DNA from: Bacteroidetes bacterium B1(2017)
GTDB lineage: Bacteria; Bacteroidota; Bacteroidia; UKL13-3
Direction: 5' to 3'
Assembly (NCBI GenBank): GCA_002256395.1
Contig: NKJG01000001.1
Span: forward strand, 1,178,001-1,242,000
DNA: 64,000 nucleotides
Shown here in pieces: positions 16,441 to 25,989 of this stretch. Numbering within the stretch: position 1 is the stretch's first letter; each line of letters begins with the position of its first letter. A program made the position numbers and the translations under genes. Under the pieces are notes generated by a model, which saw only the letters and a program-made list of their open reading frames with translations, did not search any database and was not told where the DNA came from.

Positions 16441-18411
16441 ATGAAAAACAGATTCAAATCAATTCTATTTCTTCTGCTAGCAATAGCTGCAAGTATAAGT
16501 AAAATAAGCGCGCAGCATAGTTGTGCAGCAGTTAAAGTAGGCCCGGCACAAACACGTTTATTTAAAGCAAATGCCACCCAACAACAAATGGAACGCATGG
16601 AGTTATACGACGTACGTTTTTATGAGTTGAACCTAAAAATAGAACGTACTAGCATTGATATTGCTGGTTGGGTAAAAACCATAGCTGTTTCTAGAACTAC
16701 AGGTTTAGATACCTTTGTGTTTCAATTACACAGCAATCTAAGCGTAGATTCTGTAGTTGGTTCGAACCAACAAAAGCTAAGTTTTAGACGCGATTTTGAT
16801 ATTGCCTTGGTTAAATTACCAAATACTGTTGGGCTGAACCAAGCTTTTGAAGTAAAGGTTTATTACCATGGTACACCTCCAAGCGGAGCAAGTGCCGCCA
16901 TAGGAAATGGCTTTAGTAATAAGGCAAGTCCAACCTATGGAAATCAAATTACTTGGAGTTTAAGTCAGCCATACAGTGCCTATGAATGGTGGCCATGTAA
17001 GCAATCGCTTCAAGATAAAATAGATTCTGTATTTATATCCATAACTACCGATACAAGTAATAAAGCTGCTGCAAATGGTTTGCTTAAAAGCGTTACTCCT
17101 GCTGGCAATGGCAAGCACACCTACGCTTGGCAAACACGTTACCCAATGAACTATTATTTAGTTATGGCAACGGTGGGTCAGTATACCGAATACACTGCTT
17201 ATGCAAAGCCAAAACAAATAGCCGATAGCATTTTGGTTCAGAACTATATTTACTCTAACCCTTTGGCGTATAGCAATAATACGGCCTCCATAAACGCAAC
17301 GACTAGCTTAATAGAAACGTTTTCGAACTTGTTTGGGGTATACCCTTTTTATAAAGAAAAATACGGTCATGTTATGGCGCCCTTTAGTGGTGGCATGGAA
17401 CATCAAACCATGACAAGCTTGGGAATATTTAACTTTGGCATTGTTGCCCATGAGTTGGGTCACCAGTGGTTTGGCGACAATGTAACCTGCGCAACTTGGT
17501 CGGATATTTGGTTAAACGAAGGCTTTGCAACGTATACCGAATATTTAGCAGCGAAGTATCTTACAAGCGATTCAAATGCTGCTGCTGTTCTTACAAAAAT
17601 TCATGCCGATTCAAAACCTGCAACGGGTTCTGTGTACTGCAAAGACACGGTAAGTGTTCCAAGAATTTTTAGCAGCCCTTTAACCTATAATAAAGGGGCA
17701 TCGGCCATACATGTACTGCATTATTTGCTTGGCGATAGCATGTTTTTTAAGGTTTGCCGAACCTACCAACAACGCTATGCAAATAGCAATGCAAGTACCA
17801 AAGAGTTTAATGCATTAGTAAATGAGCTAAGCCAAAAGAACTACGATTATTTCTTTAACCAATGGATTTATGGCGATGGCTTTCCAACGTATACAGTTAA
17901 ATGGAACCAGGTAGGAGGAGTATTGTTTGTGAATATTATTCAAGAAAACCTACAAGACAAGACCAATTTGTTTGATGTGCCTATTCAGCTATTGGCTAGC
18001 ACGGCAAATGGAGATACCCTTTTATATGCTCAACAAAATGGGGCAGATAATACCTTTACCTTTCCCTTAAGTGCCGTTTCAAAACTTAGGTTCGACCCAA
18101 ACAATTGGCTTTTGGCAAATACCACTCTTAAGGCAGATCCAACGTATACGGGTTTAGAAGATATGGGCAATTCTCTTAATTTTAGTGTGTATCCAAACCC
18201 AGCCTTTTCTAGTATAACCATTAGCAGCCAAGAGTCTGAACCAATGCAAATAGAGCTAATAGACTTGCAAGGTAAAATAGTGTTGAACCAAGAAATACTA
18301 GGTTCGGCGCAAGTAAATTTGGGTGCTTTAACACAAGGTATTTACTTGCTTAGAGCTAGCACCTTGGATGGAAAAGTAGCCACTAAAAAGGTAATTGTGG
18401 GAACTAAGTAA
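16441..18411 (+). CDS. Secreted M1-family metallo-aminopeptidase with T9SS domain
   Basis: 656 residues with a signal peptide (FKSILFLLLAIAASISKISA). The M1 N-terminal beta domain is followed by GGMEHQTMTS (exopeptidase motif) and the gluzincin zinc site HELGHQW with WLNEGFATYTEYL supplying the third ligand. The catalytic glutamate (in HELGH) is present. It lacks the long helical C-terminal domain of classical M1 enzymes. It ends in a T9SS type A domain (FSVYPNPAFSS, IDLQGKIV, TQGIYLLRAST, KKVIVGTK). Expected role: trimming N-terminal amino acids from peptides outside the cell or on its surface for nutrition. It starts 11 bp after the methyltransferase gene, probably by read-through, since functions look unrelated. 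Confidence 0.9.
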   Translation: MKNRFKSILFLLLAIAASISKISAQHSCAAVKVGPAQTRLFKANATQQQMERMELYDVRFYELNLKIERTSIDIAGWVKTIAVSRTTGLDTFVFQLHSNLSVDSVVGSNQQKLSFRRDFDIALVKLPNTVGLNQAFEVKVYYHGTPPSGASAAIGNGFSNKASPTYGNQITWSLSQPYSAYEWWPCKQSLQDKIDSVFISITTDTSNKAAANGLLKSVTPAGNGKHTYAWQTRYPMNYYLVMATVGQYTEYTAYAKPKQIADSILVQNYIYSNPLAYSNNTASINATTSLIETFSNLFGVYPFYKEKYGHVMAPFSGGMEHQTMTSLGIFNFGIVAHELGHQWFGDNVTCATWSDIWLNEGFATYTEYLAAKYLTSDSNAAAVLTKIHADSKPATGSVYCKDTVSVPRIFSSPLTYNKGASAIHVLHYLLGDSMFFKVCRTYQQRYANSNASTKEFNALVNELSQKNYDYFFNQWIYGDGFPTYTVKWNQVGGVLFVNIIQENLQDKTNLFDVPIQLLASTANGDTLLYAQQNGADNTFTFPLSAVSKLRFDPNNWLLANTTLKADPTYTGLEDMGNSLNFSVYPNPAFSSITISSQESEPMQIELIDLQGKIVLNQEILGSAQVNLGALTQGIYLLRASTLDGKVATKKVIVGTK

Positions 18412-18495
18412 GCAGAAAAACGCTTGGGAGTAATGTTAATTTCATATTAATTTTATATTTGTTACCTTACCTGATACCAAAAGAGCAGCGAAAAC

Positions 18496-19701
18496 ATGAA
18501 AGAGGAATATGATGTAATAATCATGGGACTATCGAGATGGGATAATATCCTAAACTCCTCTGTATTGAATATTGCGCGGGTATGGGCCAAAACACATAGG
18601 GTGTTTTATATTGATAGGCCTTTTTCTGTTAAGGATTATTATTTAAAAAAGGAAGAAGCTGCCGTTGCTCGCAAAAATGCTGTTTTAAAAGGAACAGATA
18701 TTTATAGGAAAGTAGAATTTAGCGACTGCTATTTTACCGCCGTTACACCACGCTTGAGTTTGCCAATAAATTTCTTACCCGAAGGAGTTCTTTATAATTA
18801 TTTGCATCAGCATAATTTGAATTTGGTAGGGCAAGTAATTGAGAGAATTATTACTGATTATAAGGTAAAGAACTACGTTTTTTTAAACAGCTTTATACCC
18901 GAGTATTTTAATGCCATTCCAGAAAGCTGTTTAAAGCCCAAAGTTAGCATTTACCGCTCAAGCGACGATATTAGCCAGGAGGCCTACATAGCGCGCCATG
19001 GCGTTAGAAAAGAAGCAGAAGCCATTGCTAAAGCCGACTTAGTTTTAGCTACCTCCTTTGGATTAAAAAGCAAATTAGAAACCCCACAAAAACCCGTGCA
19101 TCGCATACCCAATGCGGCAGAGTTTAGATTGTTTGAGAAACCAAATCCATTGCCAGCAAAGCCAAAAGAAATAGAGCAAGCACAGGGTAGAATAATGTTT
19201 CTATCGGGCAATATTTCGGGTTTGAGGATAGATTATGAACTGATAGCTAAAATATGCGATAATAAGCCCAATGACACCTTGTTAATTGTGGGTCCGTATA
19301 ACCAGCAAGAATTTGAAGCACATGGATTGGGTAAATATAAAAACTTAATTCTAACGGGTGCTCGCAGAGTAGATGAGTTGCAAGCCTTTTTAGCACATTC
19401 TAGCTGTGCGTTGATACCCTTTTTGCTTAATAGGCTAACACATGGCATTTATCCATTAAAAATAAACGAGTATTTAGCGGCAGGTTTACCCGTAGTTTCG
19501 AGCAATTTTAGTGAAGACATAGCTTCGTTTGAGAGCTGTATTTATTTAGCCGATAGCCATGAGGAGTTTTTAAGCAAGTTAGATTTAGCCTTAGCCGAGG
19601 AAGAAATAGAACTTAGAAACCAGCGCATTAAAATTAGCAAAGCCAATAATTGGGAAGCAAGAGTAGATGAAATTAAGGCTGTATTGGAGCCGCTGTTGTA
19701 A
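18496..19701 (+). CDS. Glycosyltransferase, GT4-like (TuaH type)
   Basis: 401 residues with no signal peptide. The N-terminal half carries the early GT-B features (YDVIIMGLSRWDN, VFYIDRPFS). The C-terminal half has the nucleotide-sugar domain: RIMFLSGNISGLRIDYELI, DTLLIVGPYN, NLILTGARRVDELQAFL, a GIYPLKINEYLAAGLPVVSS segment with the E-x7-E-like region, then a closing helix. It resembles cytoplasmic GT4-like transferases annotated as TuaH-like, which build surface polysaccharide. Donor and acceptor cannot be told. It stands alone between the aminopeptidase and tRNA-Arg; a TATATTTG box at 18454-18461 is a possible -7 element. Confidence 0.8.
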   Translation: MKEEYDVIIMGLSRWDNILNSSVLNIARVWAKTHRVFYIDRPFSVKDYYLKKEEAAVARKNAVLKGTDIYRKVEFSDCYFTAVTPRLSLPINFLPEGVLYNYLHQHNLNLVGQVIERIITDYKVKNYVFLNSFIPEYFNAIPESCLKPKVSIYRSSDDISQEAYIARHGVRKEAEAIAKADLVLATSFGLKSKLETPQKPVHRIPNAAEFRLFEKPNPLPAKPKEIEQAQGRIMFLSGNISGLRIDYELIAKICDNKPNDTLLIVGPYNQQEFEAHGLGKYKNLILTGARRVDELQAFLAHSSCALIPFLLNRLTHGIYPLKINEYLAAGLPVVSSNFSEDIASFESCIYLADSHEEFLSKLDLALAEEEIELRNQRIKISKANNWEARVDEIKAVLEPLL

Positions 19702-19730
19702 GCCTCTAAAATCTTAGTTTATCTTTTGCC

Positions 19731-19760
19731 TTGTTGTGTCCTCATCTTTTCTTATTTTCG
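19731..19760 (+). promoter_or_regulatory. Probable promoter of tRNA-Arg
   Basis: TTG at 19731-19733, 19 bp, then TATTTTCG at 19753-19760, one change from the Bacteroidota -7 box TAnnTTTG. The tRNA begins 20 bp downstream. Confidence 0.45.
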
Positions 19761-19779
19761 CGCTTCCCTAAGGGGAAAA

Positions 19780-19851
19780 GGTCTCGTAGTTCAATGGATA
19801 GAATAGATGTTTCCTAAACATTTGATATGAGTTCGATTCTCGTCGAGACTA
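19780..19851 (+). tRNA. tRNA-Arg (CCT)
   Basis: Acceptor GGTCTCG pairs with CGAGACT (first pair G-T), D-arm GTTC...GAAT, anticodon stem GATGT/ACATT around TTCCTAA (anticodon CCT), T-arm ATGAG/CTCGT with loop TTCGATT. The CCA end is not encoded. A terminator follows after six bases. Confidence 0.93.
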
Positions 19852-19857
19852 CAAAAA

Positions 19858-19885
19858 AACCAATCATTTTTGATTGGTTTTTTTT
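19858..19885 (+). terminator. Terminator of tRNA-Arg
   Basis: AACCAATCA, loop TTTT, TGATTGGTT, then a run of eight T including the stem end. Placed directly behind tRNA-Arg. Confidence 0.9.
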
Positions 19886-19914
19886 GTTTATTGCATTACC
19901 TAAAACATTTCCCT

Positions 19915-21393
19915 ATGAGAGCACAAAAAATTGTTTTCATTGTTATCATCTTTGTTTGTTTGAATAGCTGTAGAAGCTTTTTTTCGGCCTTAAAGGCACC
20001 TGTTAGTGTCAATACTCAATACTTAGTTAGAAATGCCGTTAAAAGCGAACTGTTTGACTCGGCACAAATTTATCTTAGGCAAGACAAAGCGCATACCCTG
20101 CCTAGAAGTGAAATGCTATTACAAGTAGATTTAGGAAGAGTCCTTTTCTTATCTGGCAAGTATGAGGAATCGAAAAAAATGCTGGTGGCAGCAGAATACA
20201 AAATAGAGGATAAGAGAAATTACCGCTATGTAGATGCGTTTGCTGGAACCGCCGAAATTTATAATCAATTTCACCCCAATTATATTGGCAATTCGGTGAA
20301 TGATTTAGACCATTTTGGTCCGCGACCATTTACCAAGCAAGATTCAATAATGATGAGGCAAACAAACACCTTTCCTGTGAATGCTTTGTATACGGAGTAT
20401 ATATGCAACAATATGGAAAAGCCTCTAATTAACTTTTATGTTGGTTTAGGTAGTGTGTATCAAAAATCTGATTTATTTACGGTGGAGGCGAAACGACTAG
20501 ATTTACTTTCTGAACAATTGGATCAATATAAATCACCCTCCAGTTTAAACCTGCCTTATACCACAAATCCTTTCTTAAAAACTGTTTCTGGTTTATTTTA
20601 TGAGGCGTCTGGAATGCTTAATGATGCACTCATAAGTTATGAAAATGCTTATGCTGATTTTGAAAACAAAAATTGCTCCGAATACTATGGTTTAGAAACT
20701 CCTGTGCAATTGAAATCTGATATCCTGAGTTTGAATAAAAAGATGGGTTTTAAAGACAAGGAATCTGTTTGGAAAAAGAAATTTGTTCAAGCAATTCCTA
20801 ACCCAAATTATACTCCTTCTCTTATTGTAATCATAGAAGAAGGTGTTATTCGCTCTAAATTAGAAAAACCTAATTTACCTCAAATTCCGGTAGCTCTGCC
20901 AGTTACAAATAAAGTAAATGCGGTGGTTTCTCCTGAGCCTACAAAGGGTAGCCCCTTTGTAAAAAACAAACAAGTTGCTGTAAATAGTACTGCACCAAAA
21001 GCAGCAATATCAACAGCTCCTGTGGCATATCCACCATATATGTCAGAATATGTGTTAGGATCCTATTTTCTCTTACCCCGAATTAGTTCCGTTGCAGTTG
21101 GAAAAAGCGTGTATCCCATTTTTAAATTAATGGACTTAGATCATCAAATGGAAAGTGCCTATGGGAAACGTTTTTATTACGAGCTAATGGGCCATGGCAC
21201 CTCACTTGATGCCGACTATAGACAATGCTTAACCTTGCCATCACGCATATCTTATGTTAAAATTCCTCTTGTAGCGGGTCAAACCACCTACACCATTAAA
21301 TTTATGGGTGATGGTAAAACAAAAGAGCAAACCATCACGATAGAGAATGAAATGAAAACTCAAATTCGGCATGTTTTTATTCCAAGTTTTTAG
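19915..21393 (+). CDS. Large lipoprotein, TPR-like, possibly COG3014-type
   Basis: The start is taken at the ATG at 19915, giving MRAQKIVFIVIIFVCLNSC, a signal with lipobox LNSC; an upstream frame start lies in the tRNA terminator. The 492-residue product has helical repeat-like segments (VRNAVKSELFDSAQIYLRQD, GRVLFLSGKYEESKKMLVAA), then VNALYTEYICNNMEKPLINF and KRLDLLSEQLDQY. This order recalls the COG3014 family of uncharacterised lipoproteins. Residues ~330-390 are a proline/alanine/lysine-rich linker; the C-terminal ~110 residues form beta structure (VAGQTTYTIKFMGDG). It should be anchored to the outer membrane. Function is unknown, and the COG3014 link is tentative. Confidence 0.75.
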   Translation: MRAQKIVFIVIIFVCLNSCRSFFSALKAPVSVNTQYLVRNAVKSELFDSAQIYLRQDKAHTLPRSEMLLQVDLGRVLFLSGKYEESKKMLVAAEYKIEDKRNYRYVDAFAGTAEIYNQFHPNYIGNSVNDLDHFGPRPFTKQDSIMMRQTNTFPVNALYTEYICNNMEKPLINFYVGLGSVYQKSDLFTVEAKRLDLLSEQLDQYKSPSSLNLPYTTNPFLKTVSGLFYEASGMLNDALISYENAYADFENKNCSEYYGLETPVQLKSDILSLNKKMGFKDKESVWKKKFVQAIPNPNYTPSLIVIIEEGVIRSKLEKPNLPQIPVALPVTNKVNAVVSPEPTKGSPFVKNKQVAVNSTAPKAAISTAPVAYPPYMSEYVLGSYFLLPRISSVAVGKSVYPIFKLMDLDHQMESAYGKRFYYELMGHGTSLDADYRQCLTLPSRISYVKIPLVAGQTTYTIKFMGDGKTKEQTITIENEMKTQIRHVFIPSF

Positions 21394-21416
21394 CAAAATG
21401 GGACCACCTTTTTTCC

Positions 21417-21455
21417 TGGATTAATCCAAGCACCCCATTGTTTTATCTAGCTTTG
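21417..21455 (+). promoter_or_regulatory. Possible promoter and palindromic operator ahead of the permease
   Basis: A perfect 12-bp palindrome TGGATTAATCCA (21417-21428) lies upstream of a consensus -7 box TAGCTTTG (21448-21455). No good TTTG box is found at the usual distance. The permease ATG is 63 bp downstream of the -7 box. Confidence 0.4.
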
Positions 21456-21518
21456 TTTCAATTAGAATTACTATTCTCAAAAATTAACTGTTAATTCGTT
21501 TTTCTTTAAAGGGCTTAC

Positions 21519-22859
21519 ATGTCGAAACTAGTACGAGGGTTAAATTTACGAGAAGCGGTTGCCATTAACATGATTGATATGGTGGGTATTGGACCCTTTA
21601 TTACCATACCTTATGTTATTGGTGCAATGAGTGGCCCACAATGTATTTTAGCTTGGCTTTTAGGTGCTATTTTATCTTTTATGGATGGCTTTGTTTGGGC
21701 CGAATTAGGCGCCAAATGGCCAGAAGCAGGCGGTAGCTATGTTTTCTTGCAGCATTTATATGGCAAAGAAAAGTGGGGCCGACTAATGTCGTTTTTATAC
21801 ATTTGGCAAACAACCTTTCAGGCCCCATTAGTAATTGCTTCGGGTGCTATTGGCTTCTCTCAATATCTAACGTATTTGGTTCCGCTTGAACCTATGTATC
21901 AAAAAATGGTATCGGGGGCATTGGTTATTTTTGTATGTATTTTGCTGTATAGAAAGATTACAGATATTGGGAAAATATCAACTATAATGGGCATAGTGGT
22001 AATAGGCACTTTGCTTTGGCTAATTGCAAGTGGAATGTATAATTTAAACCCTGCTATGGCCTTTACCTTTAACAAAGAAGCTATGGATTTTACACCCGCT
22101 TTCTTTTTTGGATTAGGACTTGCCAGTACCAAAACTATTTATTCGTTTTTGGGCTATTATAATGTTTGCCATTTAGGTTCAGAAATTAAAGAACCAGAAA
22201 AGAATATACCTAAGAGTATCTTTATTTCTATTGCAGGTATTAGCGCTTTATATTTATTAATGCAAACCGCCGTATCGGGCGTTATTCCTTGGCAAGAAGC
22301 AAAAGAATCTACCTTTATTGTGAGCACGTTTTTTGAACGCATTTATGGTCCCAATGCAGCCATAATAGCAACGGTTTTAATATTACTAATTGCTATCTCC
22401 TCTCTTTTTGCGGTCATGCTAGGCTATTCAAGGGTTCCTTATGCAGCAGCGGTAGAGGGTAATTATTTTAAGGTTTTTGCTAAGGTTCATCCTACTAAGA
22501 ATTTCCCAAATGCTTCCTTGCTTATTCTTGCTTCTGTTGCTTTTGTTTTTAGTCTTTTATTTAGAATGAAAGAAGTAATTACTTCCATAATTGTGATGCG
22601 CATATTGGTGCAATTTGTGGGGCAGAGTGCGGGTTTAATAGCCTTGCATTATAAAAACAAGGAATTAAAGTTTCCGTATAAGATGATTTTATTTCCCATT
22701 CCACCCATTTTAGGAATACTTGTTTGGGGTTTTATTTTCTTCTCCTCGGGTTGGGTATATATTGGAGGGGCTGTTGCTTTTCTTTTGCTAGGTGCATTGT
22801 TTTTCTTGAGCCAAAGTTATAGTAATAAGCAGTGGCCATTTGGGGAAAGCATGGCATAG
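21519..22859 (+). CDS. APC-superfamily amino acid/polyamine permease
   Basis: 446 residues, about 12 membrane helices spread over the whole length. Helix 1 holds the broken-helix motif MVGIGPFITIP, corresponding to the GxG substrate site of APC transporters. SFMDGFVWAELGAKWPEAGGSYVFLQ is the usual helix 2-3 segment. KEPEKNIPKSIFISI and LGYSRVPYAAAVEGNYFKVFAKVHP are also family hallmarks. The protein moves amino acids or related amines across the inner membrane, probably by proton symport or exchange. Substrate not readable from sequence. Single gene with its own promoter region; a short G+C-richer, partly palindromic stretch (22860-22960) follows it. Confidence 0.87.
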   Translation: MSKLVRGLNLREAVAINMIDMVGIGPFITIPYVIGAMSGPQCILAWLLGAILSFMDGFVWAELGAKWPEAGGSYVFLQHLYGKEKWGRLMSFLYIWQTTFQAPLVIASGAIGFSQYLTYLVPLEPMYQKMVSGALVIFVCILLYRKITDIGKISTIMGIVVIGTLLWLIASGMYNLNPAMAFTFNKEAMDFTPAFFFGLGLASTKTIYSFLGYYNVCHLGSEIKEPEKNIPKSIFISIAGISALYLLMQTAVSGVIPWQEAKESTFIVSTFFERIYGPNAAIIATVLILLIAISSLFAVMLGYSRVPYAAAVEGNYFKVFAKVHPTKNFPNASLLILASVAFVFSLLFRMKEVITSIIVMRILVQFVGQSAGLIALHYKNKELKFPYKMILFPIPPILGILVWGFIFFSSGWVYIGGAVAFLLLGALFFLSQSYSNKQWPFGESMA

Positions 22860-23011
22860 CAGGGCATTGCATGGACGGGCGCTTTGCTTTCTTGGGCATG
22901 GTAAGACCTTCGGCCAGGGCCTTCGATAAAATCGGGCTTATGAAAATGGAAAGCTAGCCTTATGCAACCAGCAACTTTTTAGATAAAGGAGCTTATTATT
23001 TAGCCCAAAAC

Positions 23012-24559
23012 CTACTCTTGATGTAACACTTTTTGAATGTAAACACCTTGTGTTGTTTTAACTTGTAGGAGGTATATTCCTGCAGCTATTTCTGGCACTG
23101 TTAGTTTGTGGTTAATCTTATTATAGTCTATTATTTGAGCAACTCCCAAGGTATTAATTAGGCAAACTTGCTCAACATCTTCTATAGTGGATGACAGATA
23201 AATTTCTGTATGAAACGGATTTGGGTATGCGTTTATCTCCTTTTTATTAGTTTCGTTAATGCCAATAGTATTATCACATGGAGTTAGGCCTCCAACACAG
23301 GTTAATTTTAGTACAAAGGTATTTCCTGCATCACTGCTAATATAGATATCGGGTTTTTGAAAGGACCTTTCTTGTATGGCTAATCCTACAGGCCTTGCCC
23401 AATAGCTGCGGGTAATGCTATCTGTTAAAAAACCCGTCATAAAATCGGTATAGCTAGTGATTTTTTTATAAGGCATACCGGGATCTATTTTAAGGTAAAT
23501 AAGTTTATAACCCGTGGCGGGTGTTCTATTCCAGCTTCCATGTAAGGTTGTAAAGAAGCCAGTATAAAATTTTGGATAGGCATCGTGCGAATATTCTAAT
23601 TCCATGGGTGCAGAGTGGGCTTGTATTAATCCCCCTGGCTCTTGCATAGTATTTACGAGTAAGGTATCGGCGAGTGTTATAGGTTTAATAGAACGGTAAT
23701 CGGCATGTGCTTCCATATTAAACCAAACCTGGTTGCCATAGGCAAAAGGATAGCCATAAAAACCGCTGTCTTCAATTACACTTATCCATTCGGGCGGAAT
23801 ATTATTTCCTTGTTGATCGCTCCCATTATTATTAGCCCAAAGGTTTCCGAAAATGGGGTCGAAGGCCATACCCACCGCGTTTCTAATACCAGTGGCAAAC
23901 ACTTTTCTTCCTGTGCCATCCAAGTTATATTGTTCAATAAGGGCCCTACCTTGGTCTCTAACCACATTTGCCGAAGAGCCAATAGATACATAGAGTTTAT
24001 TGTTTATTTCATCAATTAAAATTGTTCTGGTAGTATGGCCTCCTCCAATATGGTTGCCTCGTAAACCAATAGAGTCGATTAGTGTTTCTTTGGTTTCAAA
24101 AAAACCATCCAAGTCTAGGTCGCTACATTTTAAAATTCTAGTTTCTTCTGCTACATAAATGTTGTTTTGATAGAACTTAAAACAATGAGCATTTACACCC
24201 GTAACAACCGGAATTAAACTATCTGCCACATCATCATTATTTTTATCTGGAAGCGCATAAATGCTCCCATTGTTTTTGTAATCTATTACATGCAAAACCC
24301 CTTTGGGACTAATTTCTAAAACCCTTGGTTTACTTAAGCCTCCAATATAAAATACTGAAGCTTGGTAGCTGCTAGGTAGGTTAACAGTATAGGTGGTATC
24401 TATTAACCCTTTGAATTTAGATGGAACTATAAGTGTTTTCTTTACCAAAGGTCCATCTATCAACTCTTGTTTAGGCGTAAAATTTACTGTACCTGGTTGA
24501 GCTTGCAGTATTGTGCTTAAAAGAATTACAAGCACAATAAGGAGTGATTTTGATTTCAT
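23012..24559 (-). CDS. Secreted sorbosone/glucose dehydrogenase-like beta-propeller with T9SS domain
   Basis: 515 residues with a signal peptide (SLLIVLVILLSTILQAQ). The body is a six-bladed propeller of the soluble PQQ-glucose/sorbosone dehydrogenase family: HIGGGHTTRTILID with the catalytic-type histidine, KLYVSIGSSANVV, FATGIRNAVGMAFDP, WANNNGSDQQGNNIPPEWIS and FYGYPFAYG. The tail is a T9SS type A domain (INAYPNPFHTE, INTLGVAQI, AAGIYLLQVKTTQG). Expected to act outside the cell or on its surface, oxidising sugars if PQQ or a similar cofactor is bound; no PQQ-synthesis gene is in the window. Single gene on the minus strand. Confidence 0.87.
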   Translation of the reverse strand: MKSKSLLIVLVILLSTILQAQPGTVNFTPKQELIDGPLVKKTLIVPSKFKGLIDTTYTVNLPSSYQASVFYIGGLSKPRVLEISPKGVLHVIDYKNNGSIYALPDKNNDDVADSLIPVVTGVNAHCFKFYQNNIYVAEETRILKCSDLDLDGFFETKETLIDSIGLRGNHIGGGHTTRTILIDEINNKLYVSIGSSANVVRDQGRALIEQYNLDGTGRKVFATGIRNAVGMAFDPIFGNLWANNNGSDQQGNNIPPEWISVIEDSGFYGYPFAYGNQVWFNMEAHADYRSIKPITLADTLLVNTMQEPGGLIQAHSAPMELEYSHDAYPKFYTGFFTTLHGSWNRTPATGYKLIYLKIDPGMPYKKITSYTDFMTGFLTDSITRSYWARPVGLAIQERSFQKPDIYISSDAGNTFVLKLTCVGGLTPCDNTIGINETNKKEINAYPNPFHTEIYLSSTIEDVEQVCLINTLGVAQIIDYNKINHKLTVPEIAAGIYLLQVKTTQGVYIQKVLHQE

Positions 24560-24861
24560 AGTAGAATGTATAATTCTTGGTATGCAAGGGAATTTAATGT
24601 GGTGAAGGTAGCTTTTTCATTAATTTATTTGATCCAACAAAGCATACCAGTACCAATTTTGAAAGCCATTTATTGTTTGGTTTTGGGTCAAAAAGCCGCT
24701 ACCCAACACGCTCAGCCACTAACTTGTTTTAGAATACCCCCACTTGGTAAATATGACAAAAAACCGAATGGGCGGGACCAATTGTAAAAAAAACGATTTT
24801 AATGGAATTATAACGCTTTTCCAATCTTATAACAGGTATCATTGACTAATTATATTATTTA
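24560..24861. other. Divergent intergenic region
   Basis: About 300 bp between the dehydrogenase (minus) and an outer-membrane protein gene (plus). It must hold both promoters, but I find no clear paired boxes. A 73-codon open frame (24566-24787) has no recognisable features. The stretch near 24690-24720 (GCCGCTACCCAACACGCTCAGC) is richer in G+C than its surroundings. Confidence 0.45.
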
Positions 24862-25971
24862 ATGAAACAAAGTTTACTTCTGTTTATTGCTCTTTTGAGC
24901 ATTACCTCTTTATCGGCACAAGACCTTCAATCGTATGGTGATTTGAAAAAGTTCTTTGCAATGGATTTAGTTAGTTTGGAGGATACTCTTGCTAATAGAG
25001 GTTTTGTTTTTGTTAAAATGGATGGCCTAGAATCTATTTATAAACGCAAGGAAACACAGCTCGTGGTTCAGTCGGCCCCGAAGCAAATTACGTATACCAC
25101 ACTAGATAGAAAGTTCTTTCTTAAAATGAGCTCAGAGCTGCAAGCCAATGGCCTGCAACAACAAGTGGGGAATGATAGTTTAATGCGCAATGGTAAATGG
25201 ATAAAGGCAAGTACCTATGCTTCGGCAAATGAAAAGGTAGCCTTATTTACTTTTGATGATAGCAAAACAAAGAAGACTTATTATGGCTCGCAGATAGCGC
25301 AAGGTGAATATGCACAAGAAAAAGTAACTCCTAAAGAAAAGGCCAAAGTAAGTGTGGCACCAACAGGCTTATTTGGTATTACGCCATATACCAACCCAAA
25401 AGCAAATCCTGCAAATCCTTCCAATAAAGCTTGGAAAAAGGTTAACCGCAACCATTTTTATTTTGGAATAGGTGGCACTAATTTTTATGATCCAGAATAT
25501 GGACCAAGCGGTGTGGCAAACGTTCAAGCAGGTTTTCAAAAGAGTAAGTCAATAGACCCTAAATATTCTAAAGGCTTAGTAAAGGATTTTGGCAAGAAGA
25601 TAGACGCAAGTGTGTTTTTTGGAATGGATTATGGTTGGCGAACCGACCCTGGAGTGCCTTATTCTCCCTTTACCGAATACATTACTTTAAGTAAATATTA
25701 TTTAGGTTATAATGAGTACCTAACGCTTAACTTTAAGGTTGTAGACCTTAAACTTGAAGGAGGTGCCTATTTAAATTATAATTACGCTACGGGCTTAACG
25801 GGCTCTGCCGGTTTTATGACTGCTGCTTGGCATTTTGGCGAACATATAATTAGGCCATTTAATTACAAAAAGAAGGGAAATAACTCTGGATATATTGGCG
25901 CTGGTTTTGATCAATACATTGCTATTAAAGGCGGATATATTGGTTGTTTTGGATTTAAGTTTGGTTTTTAA
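24862..25971 (+). CDS. Putative outer-membrane beta-barrel protein
   Basis: 369 residues with a signal peptide (KQSLLLFIALLSITSLSAQ). Residues ~20-150 form an alpha/beta domain (SYGDLKKFFAMDLVSLEDTL) with no family I recognise. After a proline/asparagine-rich linker (~165-190), residues ~195-369 alternate short amphipathic strands (FYFGIGGTNFYDPEY, DASVFFGMDYGWRT, LKLEGGAYLNYNYATG, GYIGAGFDQYIAIKGGYIG) and end in FKFGF, the C-terminal aromatic typical of outer-membrane barrels. Function unknown. A lipoprotein gene begins 18 bp downstream and is probably co-transcribed. Confidence 0.72.
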   Translation: MKQSLLLFIALLSITSLSAQDLQSYGDLKKFFAMDLVSLEDTLANRGFVFVKMDGLESIYKRKETQLVVQSAPKQITYTTLDRKFFLKMSSELQANGLQQQVGNDSLMRNGKWIKASTYASANEKVALFTFDDSKTKKTYYGSQIAQGEYAQEKVTPKEKAKVSVAPTGLFGITPYTNPKANPANPSNKAWKKVNRNHFYFGIGGTNFYDPEYGPSGVANVQAGFQKSKSIDPKYSKGLVKDFGKKIDASVFFGMDYGWRTDPGVPYSPFTEYITLSKYYLGYNEYLTLNFKVVDLKLEGGAYLNYNYATGLTGSAGFMTAAWHFGEHIIRPFNYKKKGNNSGYIGAGFDQYIAIKGGYIGCFGFKFGF

Positions 25972-25989
25972 ACACACACATTTTTTAGT

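Noticed and set aside
24566..24787. 73-codon open frame between two divergent genes
   Set aside because: No signal, no family resemblance, no ribosome site, and it occupies the promoter region of both neighbours.
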